Positions 46,068 through 56,647 of a stretch of 64,000 nt of DNA are shown here, in pieces. A program made the translations under genes and the position numbers. How positions within the stretch are numbered: position 1 is the first letter of the stretch; each line of letters starts with the position of its first letter. Under the pieces are notes generated by a model. The model was not told the DNA's origin. It saw nothing but the letters and a program-made list of their open reading frames with translations, and did no database searches. Source of the DNA: Posidonia oceanica (lineage: Eukaryota > Streptophyta > Magnoliopsida > Alismatales > Posidoniaceae); assembly GCA_037176725.1 (NCBI GenBank), contig JAZBRS010000050.1, positions 19,052,001 to 19,116,000 on the forward strand, read 5' to 3'.

Positions 46068-48640
46068 TTATGGCGTATATTCTTGTCTTTCTTTCGATTT
46101 GCGCACAGTCCTTCCTTTCAGAGGGTCAAAGTCGGACTCGTCTTGACCCATTCCAAGCAGTGTGCCCCTGGTGGCTTTGTCTCGGAGTGAGGCTATCAGA
46201 TTTTCTCCTCCTTTTGAAGTGTGACCACTGGTGTGCTCTGTATTAACCTCTCCTTCATGAACATAGTGTTCATGATTGCCCCTAGTGTGTCCTCTTGTAG
46301 GATCGGGCAGCTTGGGAGGAGGATCAACTCTTGCTTGTGCTGCTGGGAGTGGTGAGTTGAGTATGTCGTACCAGTCTGAATCAGCATACTCATCATAAAT
46401 GGGCAACTGGTCTTCTTCTATTAAGTCCTGAAACATCTGGGAGTCCACTGTCTTTTCATCACACCAATCAGTGTCAGTGTACTCATTATAAATGGGCGAC
46501 CAGTCTTCTTGGAACGTGTCTTGAGAGTTCAAAGTAGGTGTTGAGGGTGCCTTGAGATTAAGGTCCTCTCTTCTTGATGGGCTCTGTTCTGGATATGCTT
46601 GTATGCACTGGATGGATGCCAATTCAGATCGAGTAGCTGATAGGATGATCTCTACATCCGTGTGAGCCATTCGATGGTTAAATAAGGGCTCTTGATGTAT
46701 CTGCATCACTTGTTGTCCTTGTTGAGCTGCCTTTAGTCTGGCTTAAGCTCAGGCCACATGATTTCCCCCTTGTTACTAAGATTATGTATTTTATCTTTGA
46801 CAGTGAAACATTCTTCAAGGGTATGCCCATTGTTCTGGTGGTAAGGGCAGTATTTGGATATATTAGCACTTGGAAAACTCGGCCTGGGTTCAGGGAGACG
46901 CAGATCTCCACATTCAACCAGCATCTTGAATGTATCAGAGATTGATTCAGGAAACGGAGGATAGCTTTGCCTCTGAGGGCCCTTGTAGTTTCCCAGTGGA
47001 GGGATGTTGTGGTAGTTCCTTTGCCCATGCTGTCGCCCTTGGTATCCATTGTTTGTCCATCCTTGCTGGGCATGTACCGGATAGTTAGGTGGTGGTTGTT
47101 GTTGATACTGTATTGGCTGCACTAACTGCCCTTAGTACTGTGCTAGTTGCCCTTGGGCCAGAAACGATTGCCTAGACTGATATTGGGGGTTTCTTTGCCC
47201 CTTCTGCCTCTACTGAATTGAAACTTGGGCTATGTCACCAGTGACGCCTTCAAGTGTTTAGCTAGAGGTCTTCTTCTTGCCCCTTCCTTTGGGTTCCAAG
47301 AATGGTAGCTCTTCTTTGTGATGGAGGACTCTAGTAGCACGCTCATACAGTTGAGGATACATTTGAAGGTCACTAATCAGCAACACTATTCTAAGCGCTC
47401 CTGTAGTGTTTCGCAAAATGACCTCAACTGCTTGGCTCTCTGGGATGTAGCATTTGGACCTCGCAGCCATGTCTCTCCATCTGCTTGCAAAAGTAGCAAA
47501 CTCCTCATCAGGTTTCATCCTTTCAGCGAGGAGGTCGCTCATTGTAGGCTCGTGCTGGATGCGATGGCCATATTGGAGCAGAAATTTTTCTTGGACCATC
47601 TTGAAGCTACTGAGATCATATGCTGTGAGTATGTTGAACCATCCCAGTGCTTCTCCCTCTAAGCTTTTGAAGAAGAGGTAAATAGTAAGCCCATTGTCGT
47701 ATTGATAGGGCAGAGCATCCATAGTAAATGTGGCTAGATGGCCTCTTGGATCCTTTGTTCCACTGTATTTCCTCATCTTTGGCATTTTGATTCCAGGTGG
47801 AAGAACAAAATGAGGAAATTTAGCAGTGTCAAATCCTATTGGTGCTTTATGTGTAACCCCTGCCTTTGTAAGTGCCTCAGAGATCATTCTCTTGATGTCC
47901 TGTCCTGGCATGGCTTGTTGTCCCTAGTTTTGGTGCCCATGTGTTTGGTGGTATGATGGTGATAGAGGGTTGTATGGTGGAGAGAAAGGTAGGGATTGAT
48001 ATGGAGTGTAATGTGATTGTGTGTTAGCAGGAGGTTGTGGTGAGTGTGTTATTCCAAAATACTGTGGTTGGTATGATGTTCTGGGATATTGTGGTTGTTG
48101 GTAGGTTGTGTATGATGGCATGGTTTGATGCGTGGAAGGATAGGTTGGTGTTGTGTGATATTGTGCGAACGAATTTTGGGTAGGGAAGTTTATAGTGGGG
48201 TTTAGTGGCATGGCGTATGTGTGAGTGGGTGTGATTAGTGGGTTTTGGTGAGGGTTTAGGAAAGAAGGTTGGTGGACGGACGAGGTTTGTAGGCTCCTAA
48301 ATGAGGGATGGTGGTGCCGTGCCAAGAGTTGGTAGATCTCATTAGTTGCTTCCTCAGACAGATAGGAAGCAGTCGATGTAGGCGGCACTACTGGAGAGGT
48401 TACTTTGGGAAGTGTGTGCTCAAACGAGGTACACCATGTTCGGGAGCGGCTTATTTCTCTCTCTCCTACAACTTTTTGTGCAAAGTTGAGAGTTTCTGGA
48501 TCTTGTGCCTGTGAAGTTGAAGCTCTGTAAAAGAACCCATCTGGGCCTAGACTTGATTGTGCCGTAGAGGTAGAGGTTGAGGCAGAGGTCGCATTGATGC
48601 GCTCTTGATTTGGTCGATAAAGCTCTATTGTTCAAGATTG
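46068..48640 (-). pseudogene. Tat-II gag, broken by stops and a frameshift
   Basis: A Gln/Pro/Tyr-rich N-terminal half (about 48640-47924) leads into a capsid-like domain at 47911-47258 with PRGHLATFTMDALPYQ, LEGEALGWF and ATFASRWRDMAARSK. A spacer with GYQGRQHGQRNY and a knuckle-like motif follows (YCPYHQNNGHTLEECF, 46,790-46,860). In-frame stops include a TAG between HQN and GQQ at about 47,923, a TAA after KKKTSS at 47258 and others in the spacer. A frame change near 46,710 separates the last part (46068-46709), an acidic linker containing two copies of a PIY.EY.D.DW motif. In Tat elements this linker precedes protease, which is missing here. Confidence 0.8.
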
Positions 48641-49971
48641 TCTTTGAAACTATTATAGAAAATTTGAAAAAAGAAATTACAGACTCAATGACACTACTTA
48701 ATATAGACACGATGAAAGTAAAAGTAAAATAGTAAACAGTTCCTGTTCTGGTGTTCTTGCAACTTGCTAATGGTGACAGTTAAATCCCTGCAAACAATGC
48801 ACACTGGAACGGAACGTCTACCCTACCGTCGCTTGTAAGTTAGGCGACCAAACAAGTCACCGTTTGAAAAGGCGACTGAGCGAGATGCCTTCTGAACAGG
48901 CGGCTTCAGCCCGGTTCTTCCAGCAGCCAAGGTCTGTTCTGGACAGACCGCGCAACAAGCAAAAAAATAAAACAATGCAATGTTTCAGACAGATCGCAGG
49001 TTTTATTTGTTGAAGTGAATAATTAATCAGTTAATTAAACCTCCATGTTCACAATTAATGGGATTTTTAGCTTATGGGTACCACTCTTTGACTTTCGTTC
49101 AAGGTCTACCAAGAGGGCCTAGGTGGCGGGTTTGTCTCTCTAAAGAGGAGCCCACCACCTAGAATTCTGTCAATAAGATCGATCCTTATCAAACCACAAA
49201 ACAGTAAATAAACAAGGAATACTAAAGTACCAAGTATCTACCAAGGATTATTTTTGACTTAAGGAAGAAGAAGAGTCAAAAATAAAACCCTAGGACACCT
49301 TGAGTTCTTAGCCTAACTATCCTAACCAAACAGAGTATGGGTGAGCGACTTGCACTGGCCCAGTTCGTTCTATTTGATTATTTTAGTTAGGGAAGGGATT
49401 TCTCAAGGAATTTTAACTTTAATATCAAAAAAATAGTTTCCACCTTAAGGGTGGACACATACAAACCTAAAATCCGAATAAAAAAACTAAAATTACAGTG
49501 GACAGGATGTTAATCAGTTTGTTAAGCTATTGCAGATCTGAAAAGAAACAACACAGGCTACTGAAAATATTAAACGATCTGCAGTGAAATAATAACCCAG
49601 ATCCAGTCGCCTGTAATGGGTGTGCCTGGAGAGGTCGCCGCAGTGAAATGCGACGAACTCAGGTGCCTGTTAACTGGGCAGCTGGAAACTGGGGTTCTCT
49701 TGTTTTCAGAATAGTAGTAACCCGACCCTCTACGACCCTAGACAGGAGGTTGTCGTTGCCTCAAGGTGCTAACGAGACCTCTTGCCTTAAGATCAAGGTG
49801 GTTGGGTTAGAAAAACTGTTCTAATGACAGAAAACACTACGGGGTTTAGGAGTTGTGAAAGACCTAAGCGCACGGCCTCCTAAACCGAAAACAACTAAAA
49901 AACAAATAGATCTAAAGAAATAAATGAAGGAAGGAAAAAAACCCACGCAGCACAGAGGGTTGGCTAAAGCC
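48641..49971 (-). other. Tat-II untranslated leader with two stem-loop triplets
   Basis: Noncoding leader between PBS and gag. It carries six copies of the 21-nt stem-loop module in two triplets (48828-48904 and 49606-49682). Otherwise nothing is recognised. Confidence 0.6.
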
Positions 49972-49990
49972 GGTCCCACCGTGATCGCCA
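49972..49990 (-). promoter_or_regulatory. Tat-II primer-binding site candidate
   Basis: On the minus strand TGGCGATCACGGTGGGACC begins four bases after the LTR end. It starts with TGG as a PBS must. I cannot name the tRNA. Confidence 0.6.
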
Positions 49991-49994
49991 GATC

Positions 49995-51463
49995 TGTGGA
50001 TATGGATTTTAGGGTATTTGGATGAAGATAACAACGCTTCCACGACGTCGTTAACTTTGTTGTGATCGCCACTTATCAATGGGTAGACAAGGTGCCTAGG
50101 GAGATGATGTTGATGTGGGTACTCGATTCATTGGATCGACGGTAGGATGTCGTCCAATGGCTTTCTCGTGTCACGTGAGCGTTTTCCTTTTCCTTCAAAG
50201 CAAATAAAATAAGAGGTCTAGATAAGTTTGTGTGTAGTAAATGATAATAAGAAGAAAACAGAGAATAATATAGACAAATGAATCTAATACTAACCGAGGG
50301 TTGTTCCCCGCATGCTTATGCTATGGGTCATATTTTAAGGAATGCAATATGAAATGAAAAAGATTGGAAGAACAAACTCTCTTCACTCTCGTGCTATATG
50401 CAGTGGAGTAAGGAAGTGGAGGCACGGTTGGAGCTCCAGCTATGCTCGAGATCTCTGGGATCAAAGTCAGGACGTGGTGATCTTTGGGATCGATAATGGA
50501 GCCTAGGGTTTCTCTCTTAGAAGATGACTCTCTCTCTCTCTCTCTATTTGGCCTCCTTAAACCCTAAAAATCATAAGATTGCCTCCTCAAACCCTAAAAT
50601 TGGCCGTCCTCGTGCACTAACTCACGGAGGCTATTTATAGGTTTGTGGGGCACGGGTGGCTCAACCTTAGGAAGTTTCTAGAAGAACACTGATTTTTAGG
50701 GTTAGTCACCGTATAAGGGGGCGACTGGGACAAATATCTCCCGAAAAGTTAGGGAAAATGCCGTGGAAAATCCGGAAGACCAGGTCAATCAGAGTCCATA
50801 TTAGCTAGTCGCCATATATAGTGGCGCCTAGCTGTAGCACTATTCCAAGCAACTAAAATATTTGTTTCTGATTTTTAGGAGATTCTAAGGGATTGGATTC
50901 TGATTTTTAGGGATTTGATTAGCACATTAAAACGTGTTAACAATCAAGATATTTGTTTTGAAGCCACTAGGATTTTCTAGATTGTTCATTGATTATTTTA
51001 TTTATGATATATGTGTTATACCGTATATTAAATGCTAGAAAATCACATGGATATCAATAATTTACGGAAAAATGTAATAATAGCTTATAAAATTTCCGTA
51101 TATTATATTAATGCCCAGGATATTAATATTAAGCTGGAGAGAGAGGAAATGATGCTAGTCGCCTGTCTCACAAGCGCCTATACAGTCCAGTCGCCCCTCT
51201 GAAAGGCGTCTGGTTGTGTCGCCACTTTGGGAGGCAACTAGCTAAGTCTTTTGTATTTTTAACCCTGTCTTTTAAGTTTGATCCAGAAAACTCGATAAAA
51301 GCTCGGAAAACTTCAGAGGTCTCATGAAATCATAAAAACGTCTTCTTTAACTCAAATCTGCCACGGATTTGAGTGGGATAAAGAGTGCTCAAGGTACTCA
51401 AACTTGCCACGAGTTTGGGCGAGTCAGCTCTGCTACAGCTAATGCGAAAATGGGATATCTACA
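49995..51463 (-). mobile_element. Tat-II 5' LTR (1.5 kb)
   Basis: Partner of 36210-37820, with a deletion of about 130 bp near its minus-strand 5' end and a shorter CT run. It is followed on the minus strand by the PBS at 49990 and preceded by a second polypurine tract (51464-51476), so it acts as both the 5' LTR of Tat-II and the 3' LTR of a truncated neighbour copy. Confidence 0.85.
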
Positions 51464-52046
51464 GATGCTCCTCCTTGGAGTTGATCTTGGAACTAGATCG
51501 GGTCCAAGGTAAGAACAAATGTCCCATTGAGCATTTTCTAAAAAGGGGAGCTCCATCTCAAACAATCTGCCACTAGGGATGAAAAGAGATAAATAAAAAA
51601 GGAAGAAGGGGTGAACTGACTCAGTGTCGGGAGATTGCCGAACGGCCGAGTGGTTCGATTAATTGCCATCATATTGAAGACTCTGGCATGGAGGGGTCAA
51701 GTCGGTGCTGTGTGTCGCAGCCGATGTCGAGACTTGTCAACCATGTAGAGATATACTTCAACGGGGCAGAAGCTAAGGAGGAGATCGTGATGCGTGACCC
51801 TTACACAATTGAAAAAGAGTGCTCTTGTGGCATCTTGTTTGAGATTTTACTTGGATTGGAATTGATAGAAGGGTTGGTAGGAACTAGGTTAGCTTTAGGA
51901 GAATCACATGTCCTAAGGGTTTCTAACACTCTTGAAGGTCATTTGGCTCCATCCGTGCTCCACTTCCAATGATATGAGAAAATACATGGATGCATGATTC
52001 AAGCAGACAAATGCAAATGCAACATACAATGCAATGAATGGTCCAT
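51464..52046 (-). repeat. Second copy of the Tat-II 3' internal region
   Basis: It matches 37821-38400 base for base with scattered differences, from the polypurine tract to AATG.ATGGTCCATAT, then stops abruptly against Tat-I gag sequence (HLQAYCGDL). It marks a truncated second Tat-II unit. Confidence 0.88.
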
Positions 52047-53300
52047 ATCCCATCTGCAGGCTTATTGCGGGGACCTCACGCAGCTTCAGGGCGACGAGAG
52101 GTTTCTTATCCGCCTGTTCTAAAAGAGTCTTACTGGTCCGGCTCTCAAGTGGTTCACCACACTTGACATGGCCTCCATCAGGACCTAGCATGCACTCACC
52201 CAGGCGTTCTTGGAACAGTACTCTTTTAACCTTGACCAGATCCCAAAGCGGGAGGATCTAGTCACTACCGTGCAGAGGCCCCACGAGACGTTTGGGGAGT
52301 ACATCGGCCGGTGGAGCGCATTAGCCTTTCTGGTGCGAGATAGACCCTCAGACGAGGAGTCTATCGAGACCCTCATTAGAGGAGCACAGCCGTCCATCGG
52401 GGGTCTGCTTAGCATCCAGCCCATCACTACTTTTGCATCACTAATTTGGGTAGGCGCTCGCGTGGAGAGCTCGCTTCACAGCGGCCGCTACCCTTCACTC
52501 TCTGCACTTGCTGGGCAGGACACCTCCCCCAGCAACAGCAACAACCACCACAACTACACCAACGGTAGCAACAACAACGGAAGCAACAACCATTCCAAGA
52601 GGAGGAACACTCCCAAGCCTGCCGTTGCTTTCATCGGATCTCCGGCCGCGCAGCTCAACTTAGCAGGCCAGCCTGCCCCGAGTTAGGTAGTTTACACTCT
52701 TGCACCTGCACCTACACCACAGATCACCACCACCGCCCAACCGGTCTATCCTCCTGCACCGGTTCGGCAAGGACAATGCCCCGGGCAGGGACGGCCGCGT
52801 GCAAACAAGCGTAACTTCACTGCGCTCGTTGAACCGCTAAGTGCCATCCTTCCCGAGGTCGCGTCTCTCCTCACGTTCCCTGAGGTTCGCCCACCACCAA
52901 GTCCCTTGCTGGGGTGGTACAAAGCAAACCTATACTGCAATTATCATTGAGTCGCGGGCCACTCAACGAATAACTACTTCACTTTGAGGGGAGCTATCCA
53001 GGACTTGATCAATCGAAAGGTCATCGTCATCAACACCCAGGAGGCAGCCTCCGCATCAGCACCCACTTCTACTTCTGCACCTTTTGTCTCCCATCTTAAC
53101 ATTGTTAACCAGCCCTTGCCGGAGCATTCAGGCTCAGGTGGTGCTGGGACCTCAGGGATTCACTCTCTTTCCCTTCCGAGTCTGCCACATCTGTGGTCAA
53201 CCCCTCTCTCCTCATCCATTGTGTTTCTGAGGCTTTTCCTGCCTCTCTTTATCGCTCTGCAGTCGCCAGTTCCGAATCGGCGATCCACATGATACAGCTG
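52047..53300 (+). pseudogene. Tat-I gag, C-terminal part
   Basis: The capsid-domain frame resumes with HLQAYCGDL, GPALKWFTTLD, FLEQYSFNLDQIPKREDL, GEYIGRWSALA and an Asn-rich linker. The degraded knuckle YCNYH ... AGHSTNNYFTLRGAIQDL follows, in which a Cys is replaced by Tyr. Stops (TAA after RLF, TAG after SIRT, TAG at 52684, TGA after YCNYH) disable it. FTLRGAIQDLINR is a typical Tat gag/protease junction motif. Confidence 0.82.
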
Positions 53301-53367
53301 ACCGCCAAGCTGGAGCGCTCCTCTGCACGGCCCACCAAGCAACAACAGGCTGCACCCCCCCATCTCT

Positions 53368-54780
53368 TTGCTAGCCAGATCTCGACCAGGGCCTTCTCAG
53401 CCTTCCACTCGGCGAGCAAAACCAACTATCCCCACCAGTCCACCACCTACACCATCGGAGTTAGCAGCTCGTTTCCCCGTGGTCATTAACCTGACCTGGG
53501 ACACTCATAGAGTCCCATACGACTACGCCACAGCAATGTGCGCGGAAGTCACAAGGTCGGGAAGAGTGTTCAAGCCCACGGCTCTGGCAACTAAACCCAC
53601 CACTGCGAAGGCAGTACCTACTCCACCTGCAAAGCAAACCACTGAGCCACATACAGCAGAGAACCCCATACAACCCTCTACTTCTCTATCCTCTGCCTCC
53701 ACCAAGCAAGACCTGCCTTCGGCTGACATCACTGCCCAGCTCAAGAAGGTGAAGGTCGACATTTCCATTTGGGATTTAATCCAAACTTCCATGGAGCACC
53801 GAGAGGCCTTCCTCCGTGTGTTCCAAGCAACCCATGTTTCTCAAGCCATCAAGCCAGCAGCCCTGGAGCACATGGTGGGCATGATTGCAGAGCCCCACGT
53901 CATCTCCTTCTTGAGTGACGAGCTACCTCCGGTGGGGATCAACCACAACCAACCCCTCTACATCACGGTGCAATACAAAGATTTTCGTGTCCCCTTAACG
54001 CTGGTTGATAACGGTGCGGGACTTAGCGTCTGCCCTTTGCGCACCGCAAGCGAACTCGGATTCAAAGCTGAGGATATCACACCAATCACCAAAGGGATGT
54101 CATCATTTGACAATACGCACCACGACGCATTGGGAATTCTGGCCATCCCCCTTATCATCGGCTCGGTTGTTTTTGATGTAGAGTTCTACATTGTCGATTT
54201 GGAGCCCTCTTTCAATCTCTTGCTTGGGCGCTCTTGGCTGCACAAGCATCAGGTGATCCTCTCGACTCTCCACCGGATGATCAAGTTTCGCTGGGACAAC
54301 GACGTCGTCGTAGTCATGGCAGAAAACTTCGACAAAGGTAGCGTCGAGGAGGTCTCCTCTCTTCAGACTATTTGCTTCGATCCCAAGCCTACCGACACTT
54401 TGTATCATGTTAATCGGTTCGAATCGGTTAACTTCATCCCCGTTCTCGAACGTGCCAGCCATTTGGCCATTCATGGCAGTCCTCTCCGGATGATCGAGAA
54501 TCTTTGCCACAGGTGGGGCTATGCAAAGGGTACACCACTCAGGCGGTTTGGCCAGGGAATCACTGAGCCAGTCAAAGCTAAAGAAAGGAGAGACCACGAG
54601 GGTCTCGGATATGATTGGCAGCCACATAAAGACGCACATCAACGCGCAAGGAACCGGAAGCTGGTCCTCTCTCAAGGTCTAACTAACTTTGTTAGTGTAG
54701 GTATCCTAGACCCCAACAGGAGCCAAGCCACAGCACAGGAAGCACTGCCTTCAGGATCCCCACTGCCGTCAGAGGAGTGA
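53368..54780 (+). pseudogene. Tat-I protease region
   Basis: A 470-codon open stretch lacks an ATG at its start, because it is part of a gag-pol frame. It contains the VTRSGRVFKP motif and an aspartic protease core with LVDNGAGLSVCPL. The DNG form of the active site is usual in Tat elements. FNLLLGRSWLH follows, then a G-patch-like segment (RWGYAKGTPL ... HEGLGYD). It ends at a TGA at 54778. Although long and open, it belongs to an element broken elsewhere, so I class it as a pseudogene fragment. Confidence 0.85.
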
Positions 54781-55571
54781 GTTAGCATCGAAGACTGGTA
54801 CTCAGATGAAGAGCAGTCTACTTCAGATACAGTTCAGACCAGCGAAGAGGTCCCTTCAAATTCAGCACCACCCTGGTCAGTTTGCTTGGCCTTATCTTCC
54901 TTTGTTACAGCAGTTCTGGATGGTGCAGCACCCAGGTTGACAACTTCTCATCCCTGTACAGTGTCACCAGTTCCACCATCAGTAACAGCAGCATCCCTAG
55001 AGCAAGAAGCGCATCCCTAGATCTTGCTTGCCAACCAGCTCAAAGCCGCCATCACCTCAGCACCATGGCCACCTCCTCTGGCAACCACTTCAGCCAGTTC
55101 ACTAGATCAGCCCGCTACAGCAGTGGCGTCATCAATAACGTAGTTGGCTCCTTCAGTCACACCTCCATTTGCCTCAAAGAATCGAGCCTTGTGGTGGGCC
55201 TGCATAGCATCCACGGCCGCTCAGTCAGCATCACTACCACCCATAGGCATCGGCTCGCCTGACGCGATCATCCAACTATCGGCCTACCCAAGCAACAGGC
55301 CTATCTACCCTCCAGCCCCACCAACACCAATGGCGCTCTCGTCACAGCAGGCACCTTGGCCAGCAGTTCAGCTAGCAGCCAGAGCAGCTGCCCCAAAAGG
55401 AGGAAGCAGCGAGCAACACACTCAGCAACAACATAGCGCCTACTATGTCGATCTCGCCTCGAACGAGGATGAGGGGGCTGTCATAGAAGCCCAGATAGAT
55501 GACATACTTGAAGACCTGGAGTTCTAGCAGAGGACACCGTTGAGCAGAATGCACTGAGAAAGGGGAAGGCA
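54781..55571 (+). other. Tat-I spacer between protease and reverse transcriptase
   Basis: Ala/Ser/Gln-rich sequence with several stops and a change from the protease frame to the RT frame (the stretch 55144-55527 is still in the protease frame). In Ogre elements an intron separates protease from RT; this could be its equivalent, but no clear splice pair was recognised. Confidence 0.4.
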
Positions 55572-56647
55572 GTGATGATAGATCACAATCCCACAGAACC
55601 TCGCCAACAGCAAGACTACCCAGCCATCATGGTCCTGGAAGAGTCAGCATCATCACCATCCATTAGACCAGTTGAGTTGATAACTTCGCAGCCGGGAGGC
55701 GGGTATAGGTGGTTTGTACAGTGCATGCCCCACACAAGTGGTACAGCAAGTGGAAGCAGTCTGATCAATCAGCCAAAGGACTACTACCAATCCAGCACAC
55801 TCCTTGCAAGTACATCAGAAAACGTGAAGGAGGAATCACTGACAGTGACCGTCGGGTCAACAGCAGTAACAACGTTGGCGATAGAGGCAGAAGGACCTGG
55901 TCAATCAGCAGATCTAGAAGCCGTTAGAGCAGAGGTTGCACACCGAGGATACAAAAACACTCAGGTAAGCGTAACCATCCTGAAGCACCATCAGGGCCGA
56001 GAGGCAGAACACATATGCTCCTTTGACATCACGGATCCAACCTTTGAGAAGGAGGTCCTTTCTGAGCTTGTCGCCTACAAAGAGGAGGATGAGGCAGGCA
56101 GAGGCGAGAATGACGAACCGTCACCTGAATTTCAGCCCTTCGATAATGATCCAGAAGGACCAAACCTCCATGTTGAAGAGGAAACAGAGGTCATCAATAT
56201 CGGCACAGCCGAAGACATCAAGCAAGTCCGCATCAGCGCCAGATTGTCCCCCCAAGCCTGAGAAGAATTCATTGCATTCCTCACAGAATACGCGGACATT
56301 TTCGCTTGGAGCTATGACGACATGGTCGGACTGGATGTCGAGATAGTGGTACACATGCTACCGCTGAATCCAGATGTGAAGCCAGTCAAGCAAAAGCTCA
56401 GGAGATGGCGATCACAGTGGCTGCTGATGATAAAAGAGGAAATCATGAAACAACACAATGTCAGCTTCCTCAAAGTTGTCCTGTATCCAGAATGGCTTGC
56501 AAACGTCGTGCCTGTGCCCAAGAAGGACGGAAAAGTCTGCATGTGCATCAACTACAGGGACTTGAACAAAGCCAGTCCCAAGGACAACTTCCCTCTGCCA
56601 CACATAGATGTCCTGGTAGACAATACAGCAGGCCACAAGATGCTATC
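55572..56647 (+). pseudogene. Tat-I reverse transcriptase, N-terminal part, cut by Tat-III
   Basis: After an acidic linker with EEETEVINIGTAED, the RT start is visible: EEFIAFLTEYADIFAWSYDD, then VKPVKQKLRR, PEWLANVVPVPKKDGKV and NYRDLNKASPKDNFPLPHID. It is cut after HKML at 56647 by the TG of the Tat-III LTR. A TGA at 56259 interrupts the frame just before EEFIAFL. The catalytic YVDD region and everything after it are outside the window. Confidence 0.88.

Larger units (their letters stand above)
36210..52046 (-). mobile_element. Tat-II: gag-only Tat-type Gypsy element with an extra partial copy (composite)
   Basis: Read on the minus strand the order is: a 583-bp piece of 3' internal region with polypurine tract (52046-51464), LTR (51463-49995), PBS (49990), leader, gag (about 48640-46068), noncoding DNA holding a nested Copia element, the same 3' internal region again (38400-37821) and LTR (37820-36210). 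No protease, RT or integrase is present in the roughly 6.4 kb of its own internal sequence, so it is nonautonomous. The extra 3' piece makes it an LTR-internal-LTR-internal composite. No matching 5-bp TSD was found: GATTA precedes 36210 and the other side differs. Confidence 0.75.
31070..56647 (+). mobile_element. Tat-I: Tat/Ogre-type Gypsy retrotransposon, interrupted by two other elements
   Basis: A plus-strand element has 5' LTR 31070-34102, primer-binding site 34109, a leader, gag (35235-36209, resuming at about 52047-53300), protease (53368-54780) and the start of reverse transcriptase (to 56647). It is broken at 36209/52047 by Tat-II and at 56647 by Tat-III. The rest of pol and the 3' LTR must lie beyond 64,000. 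The DNG protease motif, TRSGR motif and RT wording (VPKKDGKV, YRDLNKASPKD, PLPHIDVLVDNTAGHKM) fit the Tat lineage. Many in-frame stops show that it is old and inactive. Confidence 0.85.
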
